Origin: Boletus sp. NGJ
Lineage: Eukaryota; Basidiomycota; Agaricomycetes; Boletales; Boletaceae
Length of the DNA: 64,000 nucleotides
NCBI GenBank assembly: GCA_019096195.1
Contig: JAGTXK010000243.1
Location: 345,343-409,342 of the forward strand
Direction of reading: 5' to 3'
Positions 23,985 through 35,059 of this stretch are shown piece after piece. Made by a program: the position numbers and the translations under genes. Each line of letters starts with the position of its first letter. Within the stretch, counting starts at the first letter, position 1. A model generated the notes under the pieces. The model was not told where the DNA came from. It worked only from the letters and a program-made list of their open reading frames with translations, and searched no databases.

Positions 23985-25396
23985 CATTCTCTGAGCATGT
24001 GTCGAACATGACATGGTACTGTTGACAATGAGATCAGCTCCATGCCCTCAAAGAAATATCTTGACATACCTTGACATAATAGTTTCTCCATGCCATATTT
24101 CCAGACTTTTGGCAAACTTGCTCTGTTTAGAAACAATCGCCACCATTCCAGATGCATAGCTTTCCAGCATAATAACTTGGGGCTGGTAAAAGGTGAGTAG
24201 TTCTTGAGAGACGCCCACCAATTACTTGAGTGACATATATAGCAATCCTCTGCTGTATTTCCAGGTCTACACCATGAACCCTTTTGTACAGAGGGCATAG
24301 AATATGGTCTGGATCTGTAAAATTCATTAGTAAACTAATATGATGAATGTAAAATACAATTTCCTACACCCATTGACGACCCACTCATATTCAATGGGAC
24401 CATTGGCCTCGAGCTTATCAAATGACACTAACTTGTCCTAAGCTTGTAGTGTACTGTCAGTTGCTCTCGGTATATCAAATACAAGAGGTTCTTGTCCATG
24501 TTCTTCCAGGTGTTATAATATACAAAATTTTCAAACTTTTCATACGCACACTTACTTTTCATTTTCGTCAACCTTTTTCTTCATAAGTCACGTGACTGTG
24601 CATGTGATCATGGAAACATATCACATGACAGGTCTAGAACCTATGACATCATATGACGTCACACCTCATGTGATCCACGACTCTTTAATTTCTGCTCTTC
24701 TCACACAGCCCTTTTAATCTCCATCTTACTATATTTAGTAAATTATCACACGCACTGCTTGGTCTGTGTGCATCTCTCTCATGTATATAAAGTAGCATTT
24801 TGACAACTGGTAACCCCAGTCTAATCCACTTGTATTCTTCCTCCAACAACTCATTAGCTTTGGCCATTCTGGTCATTGTAGGGTTGGGAATAGTATGGAC
24901 TAAGACCCCCCACCTCATCTGTTGAGCCAGGCTTTGTGTAACCTGCGAATAGTTCGAGCCTTGTGGTTTGTGCTGAAAGGTTCATAACACCAGGAGCAAG
25001 AGCGAGAATGAAGTTTGCACTGGAGTATACTGCAATACCATTCCATGAAGAAAGTTCAAGTGCTCCAAACTGGCCCATAGTCCCAGATACCCTGCGCTAA
25101 ATGAAGGAGACCATGAATGGTCAATGTACATGTCAACAGGTGTTCTGCTCAATATTGGTAGTAGTACCTATAAATTTATCAATTTGATGGCATCCTTCAT
25201 TGAAATCAAATTCAACTCACTTCTCATAGTTACTCACCCACTGAATGAGCCACATTTCAATATCATTGACCTCTTTGTCCGTAATCTTGAACTGAAGAGT
25301 TATCTTCATGATATTCCCAAGCTTACACATGTGGTTGTAGTATTTTTTCTTGACAAAGCGATTTTCCAGGAGCTTGGGGGCCAGATAGATATGTAA
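23985..25396 (-). pseudogene. Tnp2-type (CACTA-like) transposase, C-terminal half
   Basis: Reading the minus strand from 25396, the Tnp2 order is visible across frames: YLAPKLLENRFVKKKYYNHM, LQFKITDKEVNDIEMW, an intron-like gap, HLLTCTLTIHGLLHLAQGIW, GPVWSTWTFFMEWYCSILQ, and further down LYKRVHGVDLEIQQRIAIY with YYAGKLCIWNGGDCF. Frames are broken by stops and shifts, so it is not functional. Tnp2 transposases move class II elements; this copy lacks the N-terminal half and abuts the DIRS-like fragment at about 25400. Confidence 0.7.
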
Positions 25397-25405
25397 TAGA
25401 GTAGG

Positions 25406-26868
25406 CTAAGACTTGATCAAGCCACTTTGGGGCTGGAGATGTCTAGAGAGAAGGGGGGAAAGAGAGAGAGAATGAGGGATGATCTTTCTGTGGGATAGGC
25501 TTTCCATGGTTGGGCTGGGCATAGCACAGGACAGGGTCCAGACCGACTTGGAGAGCCATTTTGGGACCTGAACCTGGCCAACCGGAATATGCAGAGAGCC
25601 AGAGTAGTGAGAGAACTCTGGCTCAAATCCAGAGGCAGGTGAAGCTGTGGAGTGCTCAGTGCAGATAGAGCATCTGGCCCAGCCCCCATGGGAAGGTGAG
25701 GCTGCCCCAAGGGGGGCTAGCCTGCAAGGGGTGGAGAGAGGTGTTCTATGTGCAAGGGGGCAATGAGTTTGAGGGAGCATCAGTAACGGAGAAAGGCGTC
25801 TGATGACTAGCACCCAAGGGTTTTGACAATGTCTGGGGAGACACCCGCGAGGAGGAGTTCTGTTGTCCTGCTGATGCGAAATAAGTGGCCTGAGGAGGTA
25901 GAGATGCCATGGGCAGCCCATATGGTATTGCAGTGGGTGAGTAGCTTTCTTTTCAAGAGGCAGCGCCGGCCCTGCCGAGTGTGGTATAAAAATAGTGGAG
26001 TGTTGGAGGGAGGGGCATTGATGAGAAGGTGGTTCTTGAGCGCCACAATTGGATCTGGGGTGTCTGCCTGACGGCAGATGCAGATATCCTTGCCTTTGGA
26101 CTTTGCGACCTTAGTGAATGGCAGATGGCAGATGTGAGAGCCATTGAGGTTGAATGGAGGCAAAAGGTGGTGTGTGCAGACAACCTTTGAGGGGGTGAAG
26201 GAGGTTTCCCATTGCAAGAGAATTTCACCCAGGCGGACCTGGGCCCACATTGTGCAAGTGGCCGCTGTGAGGTAGCAGACATTGAAGGGATCCAATGTGC
26301 TCAGGTGGGAGGCCAGCAGAACGAGCATCCTTCTGGTGATTGGAGGGCGAGGTGGGTGCCTTGAGGAGAAGGAAGTGAGATTTTCCACACCATGGAGGAT
26401 GTAGCGCAGGCGCGCTCCTCCTGGCCAGGGGGTGTTGTTGTAGATATGCCAGGCTTTGAGGGCAGCAAGGTGAGACTTGGTTGTGGAACCAGCGATCGTG
26501 CCAACCTGAGTGGCTGTGAAGGCACACAAGAGGTCTTCACTGGCTGGAAGGCAAAGGTGGCGAGGAATCTGCTCAGTGTTGCAGAAGGTGTGTGGGTGGT
26601 GACCGAGGCATGGTAGGACCTGAGGGTGGAGTCTGCCCAGGCGTGATCAAAGGCCAGATGAATGCGCAACCTCACAGCTTGAGAAAGGAGAGTGGGTGTG
26701 TTTCTGTTTGACCAGAAAGAAAGTACTGTGGTGAACTCACATGCTAGTGAGGCTAAGGCAAGATCCATCAAGTGGTCAGAGGTAAAGGGTGGTAGCCCAC
26801 TTGGAATTCAAAGGTAAACTGGAGTACAGAGGGGATACAAGGCATGCAAGTTGGAATGCTACATTATA
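25406..26868 (-). pseudogene. DIRS-like element: tyrosine recombinase (YR) segment
   Basis: The frame from 26529 to 25807 encodes a phage-integrase-like recombinase: SHLAALKAWHIYNNTPW (N-terminal SAM-like part), MWAQVRLGEILLQW (first catalytic Arg), then GHLFRISRTTELLLAGVSPD (H-x-x-R box). The frame stops at 25807 where a Trp is expected (TAG). Reading past it gives SSDAFLRY with the putative catalytic Tyr, then another stop (TGA for TGG). A frame upstream (26771-26301) holds the more N-terminal region. DIRS elements use a YR instead of a DDE integrase. This is the 3' end of one element whose RNase H and RT lie at 29535-29787 and 34389-35055. Confidence 0.7.
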
Positions 26869-27104
26869 CAGTGGCTCAAAAAACTGTCCGCATATTTGGT
26901 CATTTTTCACTAAATGCGTTATTCCCCAATACCCCCTAACCCTTGCCCTAACATATAGGTGTATGAAATAAAGCACTGACCCTTGGCTTTCTATCCATCG
27001 AGGTTTTAAGACATATGAATAAGAATTGATGAACTGGCAGCCATTTCAAAACAATGACTCATTTCGGACAGTTTTTTGACTCTAAATTTATCTAGGTATC
27101 TAGT

Positions 27105-29033
27105 ACTTGGTATGAGCTCCTTTGGCCTTGATAACTGCTTCAATCCTTCTAGGCATACTTTCTATTCATTTCTGACACTGTTCCTCATCAATCTTTCCCC
27201 ACTGCTCCACTACTCTTTCCCACAATTGATGAACATCTGTAGAAGCATTTTCATAACCTGAGAGGCATCTCTTGAGGTGATTCCAAGTATGTTCAATGAG
27301 ATTAAGGTCTGGAGATTGTGCAGGCCAGTCCAGAAGCTTAATTCCTTGCTCTTCAAACCATCTTTGGGCTCTTTTAGAGGTATGCTTGGAATCATTATTT
27401 TGTTGAAAGATAATGTCATCTTCTGGAATTCCAGATTCCTCCATGCTTTCCAGTAACCCCTGCTCCAATATGGCCACATACTGTTCAGCATCCATTCTCC
27501 CCTCCACCTCACTCAAAATCCCCACTCCATTCCACCCTATGCAGCCCCATATCATTAGTAAACCTCCTCCAAACTTGACTGTGTGTTATGGTTATAGGAG
27601 GGGGTACATCTTTTCCTCTCCCTTCACCCCCCTGTAGGACTATGGGATGACCTATTCTTCGACTCAGACCAGGGATTTCCCCATGACACCAACTCAGGCA
27701 TCACCCCATCTGGAACTCCCTTTCTAGGAAATTACCTGTTTGGTTTGGACACCGCCTTCCTATTTCACTGATACATGCATTCCACATCTTTTGATCTGAT
27801 CATAGACATTGCCTCCTTGGCTGTGCTCTCTCGCACACAGCCTAGTATTCCAATCTACCATTTGACTAATGCCTTGATCCATTATGGTAATTTTCTGTCT
27901 GCGACTTACGATTACCATATACGATACGAAGCCTGCCCTAGATGGGCAAGGCCTATATATAGGGACGCTGACCTTTCATGTAACTCTAACCTAGATCTAC
28001 ACAACTTCCCCAGCTCTCAGTTCCGCCCACCTCAGAAGCTCACTCTCACTCTGAAGGTGATTGCCCTAGTGCTTGTGATCATTTTCCTCATCACCACGCA
28101 CTTGTGTGGCCTCATTGCTGTCCAAACCCGCTTCTAAAGCCTTGGCAACTCCAACGACCAACAGAGGTTGGTCTATATAAGCCTGGGACTCCGCCACCGG
28201 CACTTGTGTAAACCCAGGACTCTGCCACTGGCACCAGGCCATGTAAGCCCAGCAATATAGTTGCTGGCCTCCACATCCAGTCTGCCCTTCCTTCTCAGAG
28301 GATTGTGCCACTGTGGTAAATCCAAGACTTCGCCATTGGTCATAGAGGCAACCAGGACACTCTACGTAAAGCTAGCAGTTGGTCTCCAGTCTGAGGAACC
28401 ATTGGGCCTCAGGAGGTATTTTCCCCTCAAATCCTGCTAGTCCAATAATTAAACAGGGTTGATTATTTGGGAACATGTCACATTGTTACCTGTAACACTG
28501 TGCCTTAGACCTCTCTAGCAATTAGCCCCTCTTCTTTTTTTCCACACATACTCTTGCCCATCTGACCCAATCCTATTGATCTTGGTCTCATCTGACCATA
28601 TAACTCTCTTCCAGTCCTCCACAGTCCAATGCTGGTACTTGAGAGCAAAGGCTAATCATTTTTTCTTGTAACCACCAGAAAGCAGTGGCTTTTTCTTCTT
28701 TACCACAGCCTTTAAGGAGGCTTCCTTGAGAGTATTTCTAACAGTCTGAGAACAGACAGGGGTATCAATAATGGTATTGATGTATTGGGCAGCATAAACA
28801 GCATTCCTGGCCTTGCCAGTAATAATTTGCTGGACAATAGCTCTTTTGTTGGTAGAGGTAAGCTTGGAAGGACAGCCATCAAGAAGCCTAGTCTTCTCTG
28901 GCTGGAGTTCCTGAAGCACTTGGCATACTATAGACTTCCCTAGGCCAGTTTGGGCAGAGATTTTCCTAGAGGAAAGCCCATGAGAGGAGAGAGAGATGAT
29001 ATTGTTTCTTTGAGAGATGGAAATGAGTTTCAT
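27105..29033 (-). pseudogene. Tc1/mariner transposase (element 1), broken
   Basis: Start ATG at 29033. Helix-turn-helix part MKLISISQRNNIISLSSHGL and KISAQTGLGKSIVCQVLQEL, then KVVKKKK-like linker and HWTVEDWKRVIWSDETKINR (first catalytic Asp). Solo LTR A interrupts at 28502-27584, then FGGGLLMIWGCIGWNGVG, IIFQQNNDSKHTSKRA (second Asp replaced by Asn in QQNND, though a D follows) and LLDWPAQSPDLNLIEHTWNH (DD34E Glu). Stops occur near 28660 and at 27166. Inactive. Confidence 0.8.
27584..28497 (+). mobile_element. Solo LTR A (914 bp)
   Basis: Begins TGTTATGGTTATAGG and ends TTACCTGTAACA, flanked by a perfect 5-bp duplication ctgtg (27579-27583 and 28498-28502). It is the same family as LTRs B and C. 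A solo LTR is what recombination between the two LTRs of a full element leaves. Confidence 0.9.
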
Positions 29034-29397
29034 AGTGATGGTGGGAAAATAAACATGGAATGATGGGGTTTATATATGTTGTCTGACACTCAGTTACATA
29101 ATGGTGACATAATAGAAGCCTTACCAAATGTATGTAATCATATTACAGCATGCTAGGGTCCAATATATGTAATCAAAACTTAGAGTCAAAAAACTGTCCG
29201 AATGAGTCATTGTTTTGAAATGGCTGCCAGTTCATCAATTCTTATTCATATGTCTTACAACCTTGATGGATAGAATGCCAAGGGTCAGTGCTTCATTTCA
29301 TACACCTATATGTTAGGGTAAGGGTTAGGGGTTATTGGGGAATAACACATTTAGTGAAAAATGACCAAACATGCGGACAGTTTTTTGAGCCACTGTA

Positions 29398-29532
29398 TGT
29401 CTTAAAACCTTGATGGATAGAAAGCCAAGGGTCAGTGCTTTATTTCATACACCTGTAAGGGTTAGGGGTTATTGGGGAATAATGCATTTAGTGAAAAATG
29501 ACCAAACATGCAGACAGTTTTTTCAGCCACTG
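29398..29532. repeat. Tandem copy of the right end of mariner element 1
   Basis: Repeats about 135 bp of the right terminal repeat (CTTGATGGATAGAAAGCC ... CAGCCACTG), ending at 29532 and again followed by TA. Either a second, truncated element or a local duplication. Confidence 0.75.
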
Positions 29533-29534
29533 TA

Positions 29535-29787
29535 TTAGGGAGACGAAATGTCTCAGGTAATGAGGAAGAGGGGGGGGTTGGTCAAAATGAGGGGAGTGGG
29601 GGAAGGAGCCTCAAGATATCCCACCTGAGATATTGTTCTCTGATTTGACCCATTCGGTGGACAGCCAAATGCTGTAGTTGTGGAGGTTCAACACAATTTG
29701 GTGAAGGATCAAGTTTTGGGATGTGTTTCGTGAGTGGCCAGATTTCAGCACACCCACCACACCCTGGTTGTCCAAGTGGAGGACTAG
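29535..29787 (-). pseudogene. DIRS-like element: RNase H segment
   Basis: Minus-strand reading LDNQGVVGVLKSGHSRN ... LHNYSIWLSTEWVKSENNIS matches the RNase H C-terminal part of DIRS-type polyproteins. It is the middle piece of the element, cut off by LTR B on one side and mariner 1 on the other. Confidence 0.65.
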
Positions 29788-31452
29788 TGTTATGGTTAGG
29801 AAAGGGGGTACATCTTTTTCTCTTCCTTCACCCCCTTCAGAACTATGGGATGATCTCTTCCTCGATTCTGATCAGGGATTCTCCTGGGATTCCCTGCGAC
29901 ACCCACACAAGCATCACCCCATCTGGAACTCCCCTTCTAGGTGATGCACCACTATGGCTGTGACACAGCCTGTTCTATTTCACTTCTACATGCATTTCAC
30001 CTTTTGATCTGATTATAGACATTGCCTCCTTGGCTGTGTTCTCTCACACACAGCCCAGTATTCCATCTTCTCCATTTAACTAATAATATAATCCCTTATG
30101 GTAATATTCCAGTATTACCATATATGATATAAAGCCTGCCCTGAATAGGAAAGGCCTATATATTTGGGCATTCGCCCTTCATGTAAACTCCAACCTAGAT
30201 CTACACAACTTCCTGTGTAATCTACCAGCTCTCCCAGCTCTCAGTTCCACTTCATCTCAAAAGCCTGCATCTGCTCTGGAGGTGATCACCACAGTGCTTG
30301 TGATCATCTTCCTCATCACTTCACATCTGTGTGGCCTTGTTGTCATTTGCTCGCATTGCTAGACGGCAACTCCAACACCAACAGAGGTTGGCCTGTGTAC
30401 AGTGGCTCAAAAAAGTGTCCCAATGTTTGGCTATTTTGCAAAGACTTGACATTTGCAAAAGAACCAAAAGGTGTTAGCCCTAACCCTTGCTGGGCCATTG
30501 ATAGCCCTAATCCTTGCCCTGAAGATGAGCCCTTAGTCATGTGAGTTGGTTGTCATGGCACTGAGATATAGCCATATTAAAGTGACATGTCATTGGGACA
30601 CTTTTTTGAGCAACATTTCTATTCTTCAATTTAGTACTTTGTATGCCCTCCCTTTGCTTTTATCACTGCCTCTAGTCTTCTAGGCATACTCTCTATCAAT
30701 CCTTGACACTCCTCAACCTCTATCTTCCCCCACTCCACTTCAATTCTCTCCCAAAGCTCCCATACTCCTTTTGGTGGTGTTGTATAGCTATTGAGCTTTT
30801 TTTTGAGGATTTGCCAGAGATGTTCAATGGGATTAAGGTCTGGAGATTGTGCTGGCCAGTCAAGAAGCTTGATCCCTTGAGATTCCAGCCACTCCTTGGC
30901 TCTTTTAGAGGTGTGCTTGGGGTCATTATCTTGTTGAAAGATAATGCTCTCTTCTAGGAATTCCAGAATTTTCCATGGAAGGAAGCAGATTATCCTCCAA
31001 AATGGAGACATACTGCTCAGCATTCATCCTCCCTTCAACCTCTGCAAGAATCCCCACTCCACTCCAACTCATGCATCCCCAAACCATCAAGGAACCCCCT
31101 CCAAACTTTACTGTTCCCTGAACTTCCTTGTCTTGCAAAGACTTTCCTGCCAATTTCCATACATACTTCCTTCCATCTGACCCAATCCTGTTGATCTTGG
31201 TTTCATCTGACCATATAACCCTAGTCCAGTCCTCCACAGTCCAATGTTGGTGCTTGAGAGCAAAGGCTAGCCTATGTTGCCTATGCTTCACAGACAAGAG
31301 TGGCTTCTTTTTCTTGACTACAGCCTTGAGAGATGCAGACTTGAGAACATTCCTAACAGTTTGAGCAGAGACAGGAGAAGAGAGAGCAGAATTGATGAGA
31401 TGGGTGGCCTGGACAGCATTCTCAACTTTGCCAGAGGTAATACTAGAGACAA

Positions 31453-33526
31453 TGTTACAGTTATCAAAGGGGGTACATCTTTTCCCCTTCCCTCACCCCC
31501 TGTAGGACTATGGAATGACCTATTCTTCAACTCAGACCAGGAATTCCCCCACAACACCGACTCAGGCATCGCCCCACCTGGAACCTCCTTTCTAGGAAGT
31601 TACTCATAACTCCCTTTTCAGGAAGCTACCCATTTGGTATGGACACTGCCTCCCCTATTTCATTTGATACATGCCTTCTTCCTTCTTGATCCGATCATAG
31701 ACATTGCCTTCCCGGCTGTGCTCTCTCGTACACAGCCCAGTATTCCTATTTCCCCATTCAGACTTGAAATGATCACAGACGATACCACCTATTTATTAGC
31801 ACCCCCACCTACACTTTCGTACTACCTATAGACGATACACTCACCTACCTCCACCAAACTCCATCCCAGCCTTACCACGCATACACCTAGAGTAGTCACT
31901 TACCGTATCCTCCCCCATACGATACACCACACGACCATATGCACCCATATACACTTTCACTAGTCGTACCCTTGTCGTATCCGTTACACTACGACACCAA
32001 GTAGCCTCACGGCTAAACCCCGGCCCCATGGCCACAAGCAAGGCCCGCACGCCTATAAACTACGCCCCCCTCGTGGATCTACCTGATGCAGCACTCAGTA
32101 GCCACAACACATGACATAACGCTGTATGATGACAGAAACCCCTCTGTCACGTATACGCTCGTTACACGCATGCCACCCATAGACAGTACCTGACGCAGAG
32201 CTCAGTACGCTACACAAGTACTAATCAGGAGCTCGCCTCCAAATCCTCAACTCCCCGCTCACCCTGATCCCCGGCTCACGCCATGGATCACGCCCAACGC
32301 CACCCCATGATGCCGTCATCAAGTACCAATCAGACAAACACCAGATCACAAACCATAGACCTAGACAAGACCTGATCTATCACCCGACACAATCCCGTCT
32401 CGATACCAGATCCAACAATCACCCCATGCAATGCCTTACGCATCATTTTTTCACTTCCCTTCTCGCTTCCATTCCTATCTATTAGTTCCCCATTAGATAT
32501 ATCACACGTGGCCACGCCTAGAGCATTCCGGACTACCTTCCACTTACATGCGTATACCACATGCATCTCATTCCATCATTTCCTCCTTTTGCCATTGGAC
32601 ACTAACATTCCTTCGTTCCTGTGATGTCATACCCAGTACCCTATGACGTCATAGCATAGCACGGTCCATGTGCCACTACTGGTAGTATATAAGTAGCCAG
32701 TAGAGTACCATGTTTCGCCTAGCCTTGAAATTGCCTTTCTCTCTGTCGCATATTGCTTCGATTAGCAATGCTTCAGATATTAGGTCTAGGTTTCTTTCTT
32801 TTGTTCATTGAAGGTTCCTTTCAAGACTCATGCCTTGATCCTTTTATAGTAATCTTTCGTCTGCGACTTACGATTACTATATTTGTTATGAAGCCTGCCC
32901 TAGATGAGCAAGGCCTATAAATAGGGACGCAGGCCCTTCATGTAACTCTAACCTAGATCTACACTCCTTCCTGTGTAATCTAACAGCTTCTCCCGCTACC
33001 AGTTCCACTTCACCTCAGAAGCCTTCCCCGTGCTCTGGAGGTGATCGCCCTTGTGCTTATGATTGTCCTTCTCATCACTTTGCACTTGTGTGCCATCGTT
33101 GCCGTAACCCACTTCTAAAGCTTCAGCAACTCCAACGACCAACAGAGGTTGGTCCATGCAAGGCCAGGACTCTGCCACTGCCCTTCATCGACAGAGGTCG
33201 ACCCATATTGGTCAGGACTCCGCCACTGACCCTGTAAGCCCAGGACTCCACCACCAGCACTAGGCCGTGTAAGCCCAGAGAACCAGTCTCTGGCCTCCGC
33301 ATTCTGGTCTGCCCTTCCTTCTTAGAGGATTGCACCACCATGGTAAATCCAAGACTCCGCCATTGGTTGTAGAGATAACAAGAGGACCCTACGAAAAGCT
33401 AGCAGCAGTCCCCAGTCAGAGGAATCATTGGGCCTCTGGAGGTATTTTCCCCTCAAATCCTGCTAGTCCTATAATCAAACAGGGTTGATTATACAGGAAC
33501 GTGTTACATTGTTACCTAGTGTAACA
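31453..33526 (+). mobile_element. Solo LTR C, split by solo LTR D
   Basis: Begins TGTTACAGTTATC and ends CTAGTGTAACA, with a perfect 5-bp duplication gacaa (31448-31452 and 33527-33531). Without LTR D it is about 1.0 kb. Same family as A and B, inserted in the transposase gene of mariner 2. Confidence 0.9.
31765..32823 (+). mobile_element. Solo LTR D (1059 bp), innermost insertion
   Basis: Begins TGAAATGATCACAG and ends AGGTTCCTTTCA, with a perfect duplication agact (31760-31764 and 32824-32828). It differs from LTRs A-C. Its ends and promoter layout (a GTATATAAGTAG box near 32685) resemble the LTR of the Ty3/gypsy element at 36058, so it is probably a related family. Confidence 0.85.
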
Positions 33527-34388
33527 GACAATTCTCCTTTTATCAGTAGGAGAAAGCTTGGAAGGACATCCTAATTTGATGTTTTCCTTGCCTGGGTGGA
33601 TCTATTTGATAACCCTGGCCACAGTAGACTTCCCCAGACCAGTTTGGAACGATATTTGCCTAGTAAAAAGGCCAGATTCAGAGAGAAAAAGAATATTGGC
33701 TCTAGCAGAGAAGAGAATGGATTTCATGATGAAGTAGGGTTGGCTGAATGGTATCTCTGCTCTTTATATCATTTGGAAATATGTAAGTGACATAATCAGA
33801 CAGGGTTGAAGCACAGCATCCATCAGAACCTTATGTTAGTTACTAAATGATAGTTGACAATATCAGGGTCAAAAAGTGTCCCAATAACATATCATTTTAA
33901 TATGGCTATATTTCAGTGCCATGACAACCAAATCACATGACTAAGGGCTCATCCTCAGGGCAAGGATTAGGGCTAATATCTTTTGATTCTTTTGCAAATG
34001 TCAAGTGTTTGAAAAACAGCCAAACATTGGGACACTTTTTTGAGGCCACTGTAAGCCCAGGACTCCACCACTGGCAGCACAGTAAATCCAGAACTCCGCC
34101 ACTGGTACCCATATTGGTCAGAACTCTGCCACTGACCCTCTGTATAGGATTGATCTGCCCTTTCATCGGATCGCGCCACCATCCTCAAAGTCTGAGACTC
34201 CAACATCGGTCGTAGAGTAGCAGCTCCAACCCCAAGGGAGGCTCTACATTAAAGCTAGCCGTTAGTCCCCAGTCTGAGGAACCTTTGGGACCTCAGGAGG
34301 TATTTTCCCCTCAAGTCTGGCTAGTCCAGTAATCACACAGGGTTGATTACTCGGGAACATGTCACTTGTTACACAGCATAACAACTAG

Positions 34389-35055
34389 GTGGCAGTCATG
34401 GAAGCCAGCGTGGATGAGTGTGCAAAGGCCAAGATCTACTGTGACCATTTCAGCCCAGCCAATGTTCCAACCATCCATGCACCAGCCATCCAAGAGTTTT
34501 CTAGGCTAGCCATTTGCTGTCAAGGGTGAGGCCAATGCTGAAGAAGGTTGACACGTCCACAAAAATGAAGTTGCAGAGACGAGTGGGCAGAGACGAGATA
34601 GATGAGCCACATTGGGGTGCAGAGAGTTTGGCACACCATCAAGCGATGTTGGAAAGGCAGTTGGAGGGGATGCAGTGTTTGATGAAAGGGTTGTTGGGGT
34701 CCTTGAAAGGAGGAGCAGAGTTTGTAGAGGGTGGGTAGGTGGGAGCAGCCATTGGAAAGGGTGAGGGTACAATGCTGTAGGCAGCCAAGCACGCTCTGAC
34801 AATTCTTCAAGGAGATGGAGGAGCTGGGGAGCCAGGGCTCAAGGTGGGTGAGATATGCTTCTTGAGGGGAAATAGAGACTATCTTGTTCGGAAGGTTCCA
34901 CTCAAAGCCCAAATAAGGAAAGGTGGGGGTGAAAGGAACATGTTTGTTGTGGACCCAGGGCCAGCCAAGCTTAGTTGCCATGTTGAAAATAACAGACTTG
35001 TCAAAGGAGTAGACCCAGGCATCAGGTTTGGAGGAGGAAATAGCCAATCTCATTC
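34389..35055 (-). pseudogene. DIRS-like element: reverse transcriptase segment
   Basis: The minus-strand frame 35053-34520 reads DAWVYSFDKSVIFNMATKLG, then PTFPYLGFEWNLPNKIVSIS and CQSVLGCLQHCTLTLSNG, the thumb region of DIRS-type RTs (YLGFxW motif). The 5' part of the RT is missing; the fragment ends against the Tnp2 fragment at about 35055. Confidence 0.65.
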
Positions 35056-35059
35056 ACAA

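Larger units (their letters stand above)
26869..29395 (-). mobile_element. Tc1/mariner element 1 (interrupted by solo LTR A)
   Basis: Starts CAGTGGCTCAAAAAACTGTC at 26869 and ends with its inverted copy at 29395, flanked by TA on both sides. The terminal inverted repeats are about 214 bp (26869-27083 and 29182-29395). Removing solo LTR A and one target copy leaves about 1.6 kb, normal for the superfamily. It is inserted in the DIRS-like element. Confidence 0.9.
30631..33727 (-). pseudogene. Tc1/mariner transposase (element 2), broken
   Basis: Start ATG at 33727 (MKSILFSARANILFLSESGL, QISFQTGLGKSTVARVIK then a stop). It is interrupted by LTR C at 33526-31453 and resumes through VRNVLKSASLKAVVKKKK, HWTVEDWTRVIWSDETKINR, KFGGGSLMVWGCMSW, then after a frameshift near 30960 IIFQQDNDPKHTSKRAKEWL and LLDWPAQSPDLNPIEHLW, stop at 30631. 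The DD34E triad (ETK Asp, QQDND, IEHLW Glu) is all present. Inactive because of the LTR, the stop and the frameshift, but less decayed than element 1. Confidence 0.85.
30400..34051 (-). mobile_element. Tc1/mariner element 2 (interrupted by LTR C)
   Basis: Starts CAGTGGCTCAAAAAAGTGTC at 30400 and ends with its inverted copy at 34051, flanked by TA at both ends; LTR B sequence resumes directly after. The terminal repeats are about 185-210 bp. Without LTR C and one target copy it is about 1.57 kb. It is related to but distinct from element 1. Confidence 0.9.
29788..34383 (+). mobile_element. Solo LTR B, split by mariner element 2
   Basis: Begins TGTTATGGTTAGG at 29788 and ends CATAACA at 34383, with a perfect 5-bp duplication actag (29783-29787 and 34384-34388). 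Without the nested mariner 2 it is about 940 bp, like LTR A. It lies inside the DIRS-like element between RT and RNase H. Confidence 0.9.

Noticed and set aside
26869-34051. Regularly spaced repeats as a possible CRISPR array
   Set aside because: The repeats are transposon ends and LTR pieces in a eukaryotic genome with eukaryotic introns; no array structure.
29788-34383. LTR B as a full-length LTR retrotransposon
   Set aside because: Only one LTR's worth of sequence remains once mariner 2 and its insertions are subtracted; no gag or pol of its own.
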